Positions 1 to 12,500 of a DNA stretch of 64,000 nt are shown piece after piece. Every line of letters starts with the position of its first letter. Position 1 is the first letter of the stretch. Under the pieces are notes generated by a model. It was given only the letters and a program-made list of their open reading frames with translations. It had not been told where the DNA came from and did not search any database. A program made the position numbers and the translations under genes. Source of the DNA: Daphnia carinata (lineage: Eukaryota > Arthropoda > Branchiopoda > Diplostraca > Daphniidae). Where the stretch lies: NCBI RefSeq assembly GCF_022539665.2, contig NC_081340.1, positions 6,075,357 through 6,139,356 of the forward strand, given 5' to 3'.

Positions 1-431
1 GTTATATCACTGCACGTTTTTGACGTCATCCTTGCATTCTATATTTATTTTCAATTAATTTTTTTTTACAGAGCATTGAGATTAAATGCGTATAAAAAAA
101 AACGCGACCCACCAGCATGCAAAATATATTAAAAAAGAAATCCTAGTTTACCATTCTGCCACAACGGCGCTGTCGTCATACCTGAGAAATACACAATAGC
201 CAGCAGAAGAGGGAAAGGGACAAATGCAACGTTCCGACCGCGTGGGACTCCAGTAGGGCACAGACATCCGTCGAGTCGAGTCGACGCTCGAGCTCATCCC
301 TGAAATATAGACACGATTCCAAAGAAAAGAAAAAAACTTTTGACTTGATTAACATACACCGAGTGAAACCAATAACATTCTTCCCTTGATTTTGTAATTA
401 TTCAAAGTGTGCGTGTCGGATTTCCGTGTTT

Positions 432-580
432 TCAGTTCAGACGAAAAAGACACATAATTATCGTGTTGCTGTTGATCGTCTGGGGAAATTTCAATATCGG
501 ACTATGATTACAGCAGTCACCTAGTTGCAGAGACATTGTCCATCACTCGTGGCAGCGTGTGACGAAATCTGCGAGAAACG
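432..580 (+). other. side: Putative 5' UTR exon 1 of the side-like gene
   Basis: An arthropod-type initiator, TCAGTT, lies at 432-437. A strong splice donor, AAACG|GTAAGTG, ends the exon at 580. The next good acceptor that leads into the coding exon is at 5673. No long ORF starts here, so the exon is read as untranslated leader. The start at 432 is a guess from the initiator alone; the donor is better supported. Upstream, 1-431 holds only a short TCGAG-rich repeat near 265-295 and A/T runs. Confidence 0.4.
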
Positions 581-3500
581 GTAAGTGATTGAACCGCCAT
601 CTTAGCATTGAAACGTGTCTCGTCCTGTAGTCGTGTTTTAATTGGGGCTTTCATGTTGAAACGCGAAACTTTCCGAGAGTCTTCCATGTTTTTGAAATTA
701 GAAAATGGAACGTCTCTGTTATCCTATCAACGGGTTGAGATAATTGGCGGCAAAAATTGGTGGCGCGTAATTACGTTGAAGATGTTGTTAACATTTTTTT
801 TTTTTTTTTTTTTTAAGATTTGGCGCCATTCATGCTACATTAAAAAAGCAAAATGGCTGCTCAATTTTTTTTTTTTCGTTTTATTTTCAAGGTAGAAATG
901 TAAAGAAAGTAAAAGCAGCTCCCGGCCAACTTGGAATTTCCTTTTCACTCATAACCTTAAGCTATTTTTTTTTTTCGTTTTGCTTTCGGTGTACTTACTG
1001 TAGTCATCTTTTTCTTTTTTTGTTTGTGAATGTCAATGCCGGCTGTTTTCGTTTTCACTTTCTTGACTGGGGCAAAAGTTTTCTTTTTAAATGTGAAAAT
1101 GAAACAAAAATGTTTGCCACGAGGTGGGATTTTGTGTGGGCGTAATCCAAAAATAGATAACTCAATTGAAATTAAATTTTGAAAATCGAGTGGGAATTTC
1201 ACAAAAGAAAGATGATTGAATTGCAAGGTGTGCCACAGTGCAAGAAGATCAAATGGTGTGCCAAAATAAAACTAGCGGGAGCCATACGGTGTGAAGTGTC
1301 TCTAACACTTGAGCAAAAAAAAAAAGCGCTATTCAGCACATAGAGACAGCACGTCAGAAACAGAACAAAAAGGACATTGAGGAGCTCCAGGGAAAGATCC
1401 CCCCCCCCCTTTTCTTTTTTTGGCATCTTTTGGTCGAGTGGGCAGACAACATTCCGTCTACGTCGTCCACTTAATCCTTGAAAAAAAGATGTTTCTTTCG
1501 GGCCGGGAGGAATAATATAAACATCAGCGTGAAAGTAGTGCGTTACTGTATTAGTCTGATGCAGTCGGTTCCTGTGTCATCAACGTCACACACTGAGATA
1601 CAACAACAAAAACATGGCCCGACCAAGGCCATGTTCGACTTCTTGATGGCCTATACAAGTTTGGATTTGAGCTTCGATCCCCCATGTGTTGTTTTTTTTT
1701 ATCCTCCATTTCATCCGTAGGGGGTCAACCGGATGCAATTCCATTTGGTCCAATAGTTTTTTTTTTGTGCGGATTTTTTTTTCAGGGGCTAAAAAACAAA
1801 ATTGGAAATGCCTGACCAGATGACTAGATCCATTTTACTTCCATCTAGAAAGCCTCCCCCTCCCCCTTTTTTTGTTGTTGCTTCCGTCTGTGTGTATTTG
1901 TTCGGCAACAAATCGTTAACACTGAGATAAAGAGAGAGAAAAAAAAGGGGGGGGGGTGTGTGTATACCTTTCGCTCGTGTGTGTGTGTGCGTGTGTGTGG
2001 TGTTTATTTCTTCAGTGGAGGAGAAAGAAAAAAGATCCGGCATACCGGGAAGGTTACACGGTTGCGTTATTCCGGTCAGACAGCTTCTTCTTGCCATATC
2101 CTTCCGTTTTTTTTTTTTTTTTCATTTGGATAGAGAAAGAGAAAAAAAAAGGATGCCTGACGCCGGAAGTGATGGATCGATCCGGATCTATTTTTACAAA
2201 TCAGCTGATTTTTCTTGAAAAAGAGTGTATAGCCTCTTAATTCATTAAATCACCTAATTTGTTGATTGAAAATGACTAAAATTGGATGGGCTCCCGATGT
2301 TTACGAGGTGATGCAACTTTTTAAAGAAACTAAACGTCTCCGAAGAAGTGCGGCGCAGCCGTTTGCGTTCTCAGTGTGGAATCTATCTGAGAGGTGATAG
2401 ATAAGGGGCCAGAGGTAGAGGGAAAAATAAATAACAAAACAGGGGGACTTGAGTATCTTCGCTCCGTTTACCTTTTGGCGCATTTCCACATTTTTTTTTT
2501 TAAAGAAAAAAAAAATAGTAAATTCCAGCTGTTTCTTATTTCATTTCGTTCGACATAGCTAATGTCACACAAAAAAAGGGGGGGGGAATTGGATCGAGTT
2601 GATGGCGTCAAATGATGGCCTTCCCTAGGAAAAAAAAAAAGTTTGATTGGAAAAATCCCAAAAAAAAAGGAGAAAAGAATTTTTTTGTGTGTGGATATCC
2701 CGCCTTTTTCCCGTCCACCGGATCATGATCCCATCATATCTGGCGATCCGCCTCTCCTCCACGCACAAAGGAAAAAGTGGGTAGAAAAGGCAAAGAAAAG
2801 TTTTTTGGAAATGAAAGTTATACGGGATGGAGTCTTAAGCAGTGGCATAAAACCATTCAGCTTCTTCCTTTGCTTCGGCTATGTCGTGAATCCGCATGCA
2901 ATTTTTATCGTGTGTGCACCTGAACAACTTTTCACGAGAATGTTTTATTGTGAATTATTGGGCGCGGATCCAATTGGATTTCGACCCATAGATTTTCAAT
3001 GTTGTACTGGAAGAGGGGGGGGATATCGAGAATATTTGATAGAGTTTGATGAATGTGGCAACATGCGATTCGCAGCATATGAAACGTGTGTAGTAAAATT
3101 AAACTTAAAAAAGAGGGGATTTTGAGCGGATGCAGTTTGTCAGAAAACCAATTAGTGGAATCAATACGATTCACTTGAAAACAAGAAATCGCAATTTTTT
3201 TTTTTTGAGAGGGGCTACATTCGAAATGTGTTGACCGTGACGGTCACGCAGCCGCACCCATAATCGATCAACGATATCGGAACATGAAATTTTTTTTTCC
3301 ACTCGTAAAATAGTTACCATAAATGCACGCACACTATTCAAAATTCGGCCTCTTGTTTTTTTTTTAATAATAAATTATTCAAACTTTACTAACGTGAGCA
3401 AAAAAACGAGCATTGCCAAGTTTCGAAAAAAGAAAAGGCCGAGTTTATTTATCTACCCAATACTGGACTTGATCTATGCACACGTCTGATCTCTTAAATC

Positions 3501-5673
3501 TCATTTTTAAATACTTTTCACGTTCCGGACGATGTCTGCCGTGAAATCGCGGGAGGTCTCTTTAGCATTTCCAAGGCGTTTGTCTTCTATTTTTTCAACT
3601 GAGGCGTTGGCAGAATTGTCTTTAGCTGCTGGTTCCAACTGTTTCTCGAGCTTTGAAAAATTTTAACGGCAGTGTGAACGAATTGCCCAGCTCGGCCAAT
3701 AACAATAGACATACATCCCAGATGGCGACATCTCTTTGATTTTTTTAGCAACTTTAAAACACATTTTATGGTACCTTAAAATAAAACAAACCCTTAAGCC
3801 ATCGTCTTCTTTCTTTTAAGTTGAATATAAACAGGGTAGTTATCAGACGTCGAACCTTTTCTCTTATGAATAGGGAAAAGATTATTGATTAGCTTCGGGA
3901 CTCGGTCACGTTCCTTCGTCTATATATTTTTTCATGCTGACGATGGCGTATTTTTTCTGGGGGATGTGCCCTTACGGCTGTTTTCGGCTTGAAGACGATG
4001 GTATGAAAAAATAATAAAAAGAAAAGCGGCGTATAACGTAATGAGTCCCACCCCAATCAGCACTTTTTTTTTTTTTAGCAATCCAATCAAGTGCCGCTCA
4101 TGTTTTCGACGTGGGTAGAAGCATAGGGGGGTGAGCTACCTCTTTACTGCTAACTTGTTATATGATGGAGAGAAAAAACACACACAACGTCCCTATAAAA
4201 AAAAAAAAGAACATGGACACAGTGGCGCCCATTTTATTTTGCACCGTCACGATAGTTGTAGAGAGAGACGGTAGTTATTAGTTTTATAACCCTGCTATCA
4301 CACAAATGTCACAAACATCAGGCACAACATATAGTGGAGGAGTATAATAATAAAAAGAGAGAGAGAAAGATATGATGAATCATTTGCTGTAGAGCTCGGG
4401 CGTAAAGTCGTTTTTCGTCCATTGTCCGATTAATCGACAAGTATAAAGAGTAGAGAGGGGGCATATATAGACTCTAGGATAGAAACCGTTGGTGGAACAC
4501 TGCCGGACAATGGACCTTATTTATTTATTTATTTTTTTTTTTAAGAAAAAAGAGCAACGACTGCAACATTGTCGATAAGGGCCTCTTCTGCCAGTGTGTC
4601 CATCTTTGGTGTGTGTTATAATATCCTCTCACCCCCTCCCATCCAGCGTTCTTTTTGAACAGCATCACAATTGTATGACTGGCCAAGGCTTTCGCCAAAA
4701 GTTCTTCAACAAGTTGAATTGAGCAACTTAAAAAAAAAAAAAAAAAAAAAGCCGGCGGGGAATCATTCCCCCTTTTTCCGGGGTTTCAAACTATTTAGAA
4801 ATTATTATTTATTAAATAAAAGGTGACCAGCTGCCACCCCCTTTTTTCTTTTTCAAATGGGAAGTGGCTGCTTGTTGTGGCATCTCCCGCCGCTCAGCCG
4901 GTGTTTACCCATCGTCGGATAATTTTCTGTGTGGGTCATGTTTACAGTACGTGCTCTTGAGTGTACCTCTCTCTCCATGCCCCTTCTTTTTCTTTAAAAT
5001 CGTACGTCATTTAATATTGTTTTATTCTTTTTTTTAAATTGGGTAAACGTAAGGCTTCCCTGCGATCTTTATCGTTTTTTTGTGCTAAATGGGACATCAG
5101 CTGTTACACTTGAGAATTCGTCACGCATCATCCGTCTCTTTTTTTTTTTTTTAAGAATTCTATTCGCCTGCCTACCGTATGGTCGTTACGCTTAACTGAT
5201 ACATTTACGCGTCTCCCCCCTCTCCAACAGGAAAAATAGATCAAGTTTTAAGCGGCTACGTCAAAAAAAAAAACGTTAATTAATAGTCGTTATATAGAGT
5301 CTCTTCCGCTCGATCGGACGTCATACGTCCGTCAATTTGAGTATCGTAAAGCCGTTCCTTTTATAGAAAAAAAAAATGTTCTTGTTAAAGAAGAAGATCT
5401 AATTCGGAGAAGAGTACTTTGTTTTTTGGGTTTCAGTATACGCAGGCAAGCGCTTGATAACGTCATCAATTTTTGATTGTCGTTCACATGTGAAGAGTTA
5501 CTCGTTAAAAAACAGCTACTCATTCTTTAATATTGGCATCGTTGGAAACAAAAATAAACTCTTTAATGAATTATTTCATGACGTAAATGATTTAAATGTT
5601 TAACTTTATAGTCGATTTTGTTTGCTATTCATTGATGTCTAACGTTGTTTTCTTTTTTTCTCTTTGTTTGCAG
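581..5673 (+). other. Intron 1 (5' UTR intron), no gene seen
   Basis: This 5.1-kb stretch is bounded by GTAAGT at 581 and CAG at 5671-5673. It holds many poly-T/poly-A runs (for example near 790-814, 2107-2122 and 4731-4750) and a TG-rich microsatellite near 1957-2001. The ORFs in it are short and rich in Phe/Lys from homopolymers, and none looks like a real protein. Enhancers are expected in a long first intron but none can be named from sequence. Confidence 0.5.
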
Positions 5674-6232
5674 AACGTCCTTCCTCGTAGGCCGAGCCTA
5701 ATCAGCAGCTCCTTTGAGTTAATAAGAGTCTCCGGATTGAGCCTCTTTTTTTTTTTTTTTAGTTTATTGTGTAGCCGATTGCTGCTGACGACTGCCATCC
5801 TTAACTGCACAATAACAACTAATAATAGGCCTCAGTATATATACGTACACTGGGCACACACACAGTTAGTTGTGCACGTCCTGTCGAATGTTTCACCCAG
5901 TTGCCGATGCCAACTCATCGATCTGTCCGGGTTAGTTGCACCAGTAACACCCACGGCCGGATCGCTGCTGACACGCACGAAAGGGCCCAGTCATCGGGAC
6001 CCCGAATCGGCACCTAAAGTGCGTGACTAGAGGCGAAACTCGTACGTCCGTGTTGGACTTCAACCGCCAATAAAGACAGCAAAAAAAGAAAAACTAGAAG
6101 GCGGGAAAATTTGAAAAGACTAAAACAAAAAAAAAAAAAAAAATCGATTTTTGCATTAAAAACTCGAAGTGAAAGTGACACTATTTTTAAAGAAAGAAAA
6201 AAAAAACTTGTATTTGTGTTGTGGAAATCCCC
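5674..6232 (+). other. side: 5' UTR part of exon 2 with upstream ORFs
   Basis: The segment follows acceptor TTTGCAG at 5667-5673 and runs to the first in-frame ATG. It contains at least two overlapping upstream ORFs: ATG at 5888 stopping at 5935 (15 codons) and another starting at 5907 in a different frame (about 34 codons). Such uORFs may lower translation of the receptor; that is inference. A homopolymer-rich patch lies at 6120-6210. Confidence 0.5.
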
Positions 6233-6596
6233 ATGACGTCTAGCTCAAAAGTGAAGAGGATGCTGCCACGGCAAATGGAGGACGATGGTCGGTCACGGTG
6301 TGCGAATGTGGCTGGACATGACTGGCAGTCCCATAGGATTGGCTGTGCCAGCCGAAGGATGGCCGGATCGAATCGTGCTATTAGACATGACGAGTTGTCG
6401 GCGCAAGGTGAAACAGCTCGAAGTGTTTCTGGTGCAAATAAAACAAGTGCGAACCCACAAGTCAAGCCACGATTTGCGATCTTTCGTCTTCTTCATCCTG
6501 TCGCCCCGCTGCTGGCCCTTTTCCTCTTGACGCTAATGGCGTGTCGGCCGTGTCACGGTCACGATCCCGAGCTCTTCGACATAGAAGACGAAGATG
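6233..6596 (+). CDS. side: side-like exon 2, coding part: N-terminus and signal segment
   Basis: The first in-frame ATG is at 6233 in a weak context (C at -3); the next, at 6260, has A at -3 and may be used instead. The hydrophobic core (LLHPVAPLLALFLLTLMAC) begins only about 80 residues in, which is unusual for a cleaved signal peptide and could mean a long signal peptide or a signal anchor. After it comes an acidic stretch (ELFDIEDEDG). Ends in phase 1 at donor GATG|GTAAGA. Confidence 0.8.
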
Positions 6597-9500
6597 GTAA
6601 GATCCTTTTTTTCATTTATTTAGTTTTTCCTTTTCTTTTCCTCCCCCACCATAAAAAAAAAATGTTTTTTTTTTTTTGTAAAACCAAACAGCAAATCACC
6701 ACGAAATCATTAACTACTGTTTAGTAGTCACCCTTTATATCCCCCTCCCCTCCCCTCAGGGCTATCGAGGCAGCGCCCTTTTTTGAATTTCAAATCACAT
6801 TCTCGACGTCTCTTCAGGATTTTGCCTATTCAGACGGATCGTATGTCATTAATACGGCCAAAGTTGGTGGGGATCCGGTGTGTCCCTTCTTGTTCCTTTA
6901 GCATCTATCAGTAGAGACGTCCTGCCTCCTTTTTCCTTGTGTTCCACAGTTATACATAGTTATCAGGGCAACAGAGACAAGACTTTGATCTTCACAGTAT
7001 ATAGCTGTCTCTCTCTCTCTCTTTTTTGTCAAAAACTGTAAAGATGTCTATCCATCTTACATCCATGACTGGTTTTGCTGGCTGCCGCCAGAAGCAGACG
7101 TCGTAGACATTAGTGGTTTGTGTGTGTGTGGGGCGCACATATCGTTCCATCTTTCATCTTTTATTTATTTAATTTTTTTTTTTTTTCGTTGAAAAATGCT
7201 CCCCCGTTTTTCGATTGAAATGTCTTCTCTACCTCTGAATCAAACGCATCGTTCTAGAGGTTATACAGTACCCTATTGTTGATTTGAAGCTTTCCACGTG
7301 TCTACCAACTCTGACGAAGTAAAAAAAAAAAAATGCGATTTTTTTTTATTCGTTCAAAATCGTGAAGCATTTTTTTTTTTTTTTTTTGCTTAAAAATGGC
7401 GCTAACCTCAAAGTCAATTGCAATCGATGGCAGACGAACTTTTTTTTTTTTTCGTTCCCTTTGCCAGTTCCCATTGCACAATCGACAGCAAATGGCTTGA
7501 CATTAGTCTCCTATCTCTCCTCTTTTTTTTTTTTTTTTTCTTTTATTCTCGCTCACCCTCTGTGTAAAATGGGAGGTAAAGAAAAAGAAAAGGGGAAGAA
7601 TCTACCACGAGAGATTGGTTGGTGCTCCCTGTTCCGGATAGATTCTATGGATCCTAGACATTTCTTCTTTTTCTTTCCATTTCTCTCTTTTTTTCCCTTT
7701 TTTTATTTTGTTGGGTTACACGACGAATCAAGGAAGAGGAGGGGACAAGGCAAAGCGAAAAGGATCGATGTCTTTATTCGTTATGTACCACATCCGTGAG
7801 GATTGTCCGATCCTGAGAAATGAGAGAACTCGCGATAGAAGGAAACTACAAAGTGTGGCTCGGAAAAAAAAGGGAAAACATGTACATTGTAAATAAAGAA
7901 GAAGAAGAAGCGAAAAAAAAAGGGGGGGATTCTTACTATCATCGTGCTGGTTGATTGAAAAACTTGGAAAATAGAAAAAAAAAAAAAGTTGGTAGGACAA
8001 TAGCGTGAAAGGGGCGGTGTGATCTCATGTGATCATGTGACGAAGAATAAACCTCTAAGGGGGAGGGGAAATCCCGTTTTTGCCTAACGTGAATAAAGAG
8101 ATTGCGTCGACATTGCTGTTTTTTTTTTGCCTTCCATTCGGATCATCGTTTTCAAAGGGGGGGGGGGAGATGTTTGACGCGTTGGACAAAGTCGTATTGT
8201 CCCCCATTTTTCTTGATTCAATAATAATTGAAAAGGCCATTCTATTTTTTATTCCAATTTTAAAACAAAACGTTATTTCTAGAATGGGAAACGATAGGTT
8301 CGTCGGGGACTAGGTAATCAAGAGATCCAATGTGAAGCTGTAGACTAGAATTTCTATTTAACTGGAAAGGTTAATGTACGTAGTTTTACGGTGCCGCAAG
8401 GTGTTGGGTTTTCTTGTTTTCTTTGGCCCCATACAATAAATAACGAACGACACCGCCATTTTTTTTTCCGCCTCAATAAAAGAGGATGTAATGAAGTGTA
8501 TAGATGGCCAATCAATAATTCATTCACCCTCCGGCATTCGTATGGTCAAGATCCTTTTTTTCTTTTGACACCGAGAAAATTACAAGCCGTTTTTCATTTC
8601 GTTAGAATTTTTGATTGAATTCACAAACTTGCAAAACAATTGGCGCCATATTTGTAGTCTGCTACAATTTGGACGTGCGTCGGGACGCTGAATATGCCGG
8701 CAAGGAATTCCAATAAGAGGACAGAACAGAACTTGCCTGTAGGAAACTCGCGTGCGTTCCTCACTCGTTTCATCATATCATCCGCTGCTCATTTTCATTT
8801 AACCATTCACAGGTAGCGCAAAGAGATAATTCCGTAACAATAAATCATCTTATTAATCAACCGGACATATTGATCTTTATCCTCAAAGTTGAGACATAGT
8901 TTGCTTTCATTTGGGACATTCACGTCGATACGCAATTGCTTGACACAAAAATCGTTTCCGACCTGCGTTTCATGATATTCTATGGATTATCTATTGTCCT
9001 TCACGATAAAAAAAAAAAAGCAGACAGCGATTGTTTTTATGTGACAAAATATCAACAATCATCTACCCCCACCCCCCAAACGTCTTTAAAAAATAAATGT
9101 GCTGTTCTTTCCACCTTAAGCGCATCGTATAGCCACGCGTATTGATGATCGATGCCGATCGATCGTATTCGATAGGGACAGTTCTAAACAAGCGATAGGC
9201 ATACACACACACACACAAAAAATTAATGTTTATTTTAAATAATAAAGAAAAAAGATCTTTAAAAAAATAATTCTTACGCTATCGTCCATATGGAAACTGA
9301 CGTGTATCGTCTAACCTTAACGATTTTCTGATCGATGTTCGAAATGAAAGAAAAGACTCTTGAAATATGGAGAGCTCCCCACACACACACATTGTTTTTT
9401 TTCTCTTACCCACATTTTCTGATATTGCGCAAAGAGTGACTTGCTGGTTGGTTAACCCATCCCTTTTATTGTGTTTCCCCAACGAATTTTGAAGATGCTA

Positions 9501-12500
9501 GAAAAAAAAAAAAATCATTTCCTGTCTGTTTTCCGCTGATCGTGTTGTATTTTTGCAATCATGCTGCCCTTAACGCAATCACTAACTCGGAACGAAAAAA
9601 AAAAATGAATATTAATTAACAACAACAATGTAACACAAAAAAAGGAAACGGAGCCATCGGCACCGACATCGTTCAACTTCCAGGTAAGGAAGGACAATTC
9701 GTGTGCTGGACGTATAACGAAGCTCCCAGCATGATGAGAGAAAATGCAGTTGGATGTTATTTGTTGTTGTTTTGCGTCTTTTTTCAGTTTATTTATTTAT
9801 TTTTTTTTGCGCTTTTGTGTGGTATACATCACGCGGGACAATCTCACGATATGCACCTTGACCTTTTTTTTTTTTTTTCATGCTGACAACGTCTGTTGCG
9901 CTGTAAATAAAAAATATACGATAATAACTTATGCTTCCATCATTATCGTTTGCGCCTTCGCATGCTGGGCTGCTTATCGTGACGCTTTTATCCTCCCTCC
10001 CCCCCACTAAATGACCGAAATTCTTTATCCCTCTTTTCTTAGTAAAACGTGGGATACTTGTTATCGTCTTTATAGTTTTCTTCCTTTTTTTTTTTTTTTT
10101 TTTTTTTTTTGCTTGATGAATTAGTCTATACGCCGGGGTGTTTGGGGGCGGAAGATAGAAGGGGGTGATAGCGGGATCGATCCGTCATCACGCTCACCCC
10201 CTCCTCCTTACAATTGCGTAGACGGATCGTTAGGTGGAGGAGGGTTTTGTTTGAGTTTGAAAGTTCCATTTCGTAAGCCGACCTTGTTATTATTATTTAT
10301 TATTATTTATTATTTTTTCTTTTGGCGTTCGTTTACCTGTAACACGATGGGAGGTTGCAAGGGGGGGGGGTACATTGAAGTGGGCGTCTATGTACATAGG
10401 AAAAAAATAAATTTTGAAGGGGGAATTTTCCATGTTGGATAAGCCGCCAAATAAGCGTCCAAGGATACGAGAAAGGTCGAACTATAAAGTCGTGTAAGCA
10501 ACGGTTCGTGTTGTGTGTGTATGTGTGTGTGTGTGAAACACGAAGACGGATGATGCTATTACAACGAAACGAACAAACAAAAAAGAAAAAAGAAAATTCA
10601 TTTGTGATAGGTAAAGACGTGATGACTCCTAGGGTGGTAAACAGGTTGGGAGGGCTCTAACGTAACGAGTCTATGTGTGTGTTTGTAATCTACGCTTTTT
10701 TTAAATTTTAATATTTGCTTTCGTTGTGTTGTATTTAGCTTCATTATTGATGCATTAGATGGTATTGAAATTGATTCTTTTTATTATTTAAACAGGACCT
10801 TTGCAGCACGTCATTAGTGTAGTCAAAGGTAAAACGAACCTGCCGTGCGACATCACTCCGCCCGTCGAGGACGATCAGGCCAGTTTGGTCCTCTTCTACA
10901 AAGACGATGCCAGCCCGTCCATTTACACGTAAGTTAATCTCTTTTTTTTTTTTTTTTTTTCTTTCTAACTGTCGATTTAAATTTCGTAGTTGATTTTAAT
11001 TCTATGTAGTATCCCAATATCCTGACCATAAAGAGTAGAGAAAAAAAGAGAAGTCCAGTAGCAATTATAAGGACGTTGGCAGACTTATACGAGGCCTCAT
11101 AAAAAACGTGGCAGCTAGAACATAAAGTATGATTATAAGGCCATTAAAAAAAAAAAAAAACTTTTTCTTCTTTGCGATTGATGATGTTGTAGTCGTAGAA
11201 AAATAGAGAGGCCATTTAAAACGATCATTTTTGGCGACTCATTGGCGTTGTCTGTGGCGTACAAAACGTCAAGTACAAAACGCTGAGAGACCTAGAAAAT
11301 GTTTAACGATAGGACATCACGTCTTTTACAACTTCCGTTTGCGACTTCACAAAAACACACACACACACACACATTTTTTTTTTTTTTTTTTTTTTGAGAA
11401 GAAGAAGAAGAAGAAGAAGTGGGCATCTCTTTTGAAAGAGAAAAATGGTCGACCCTGCGGCGCGTGATTCTTTTGTCGCAGGCTGAGGTATTTCACGGTT
11501 CGCTGGCCAATCTTTGGATGAGGAAAATGTTCCCCTTTTTTTTTTCAAATGTTGAAAGAGAAAAGGGGAAAGCCCATTTTGTTATCTCGGGCCGTCTAGC
11601 GCCAAGTTTTTCGGGTCTAAAAAAAAAAAAAAGCGGGTCATTGCGCATCTCGAATGGCTTTTGGCCACACACCCAAAGTCATCAAAAACGATCGTTAAAA
11701 ATGGGTTTCCTCACGTTGACTTAACACCCATGCGAAATGGGGAGATAATGTACATCCGCTATGCGACAAATCAAACGCAACCATGATTGTATATCGCGCG
11801 TATATTTGTACCCGATTCTGGCGGCCAAATGGCGGACAAAAGTGTTAGAAGACACGGTGTGTGTGCATTGTGGCAAACAGCGAATGAGCGACTCCCGGTC
11901 ACGTCGCAACTATATACAATAGCTCAAGCGTTACATTATAAGGCCCCAGTTGGTCATGTCTTGTTATTATTCCTCTGACGCTCAGCTCCAGATTCAATAC
12001 AATTCCTAATATGACTAACGCACAGACGGGCCAGTCTCATTACATCACGTAATGCCTCTAAAGAAAAAAAAAACCAAACATGTTTTTTACCGTAATTACA
12101 AGTACTGGTAAAGATTAAAACTGAAATGATCGATTTTAATGCCCGCGATCCGCGTCCCATCTTTTCAGATGAGAAACTAGACGTTGGGTAGTCATGGAAA
12201 CTATTGAACATGCGGTTTAACGGAATTCGAATGTTAATTTTCCCACAGAGTTTCCCCAAGTAAAATCTGCATGCGGATCTACGGCATTTTGATTTTTTAA
12301 TGCAGGAAAGGGGAGAAGCAGTCCAAGTTGATGAAGTTTCATTTCTAATTCAGTTTATTTTTTATTTTATTTTATTTTTTTTTTTTTGGTTCTTCTTTAT
12401 ATAGGTACGATGCACGAGATAAGTACGCCAGCCGGCCTAGACATTGGTCCGACGACAACGTGCTGGGCAAACGAGCTTTTTTCAGTACGGTCGTCCTCCA

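Noticed and set aside
5596-6030. A 144-codon ORF ahead of the Side start
   Set aside because: It crosses the acceptor at 5673 and a poly-T run; the part after the acceptor is better read as 5' UTR.
7362-7799. A 145-codon ORF rich in Phe
   Set aside because: Made of T-runs inside intron 2; the same applies to many Phe- or Lys-rich ORFs across the introns.
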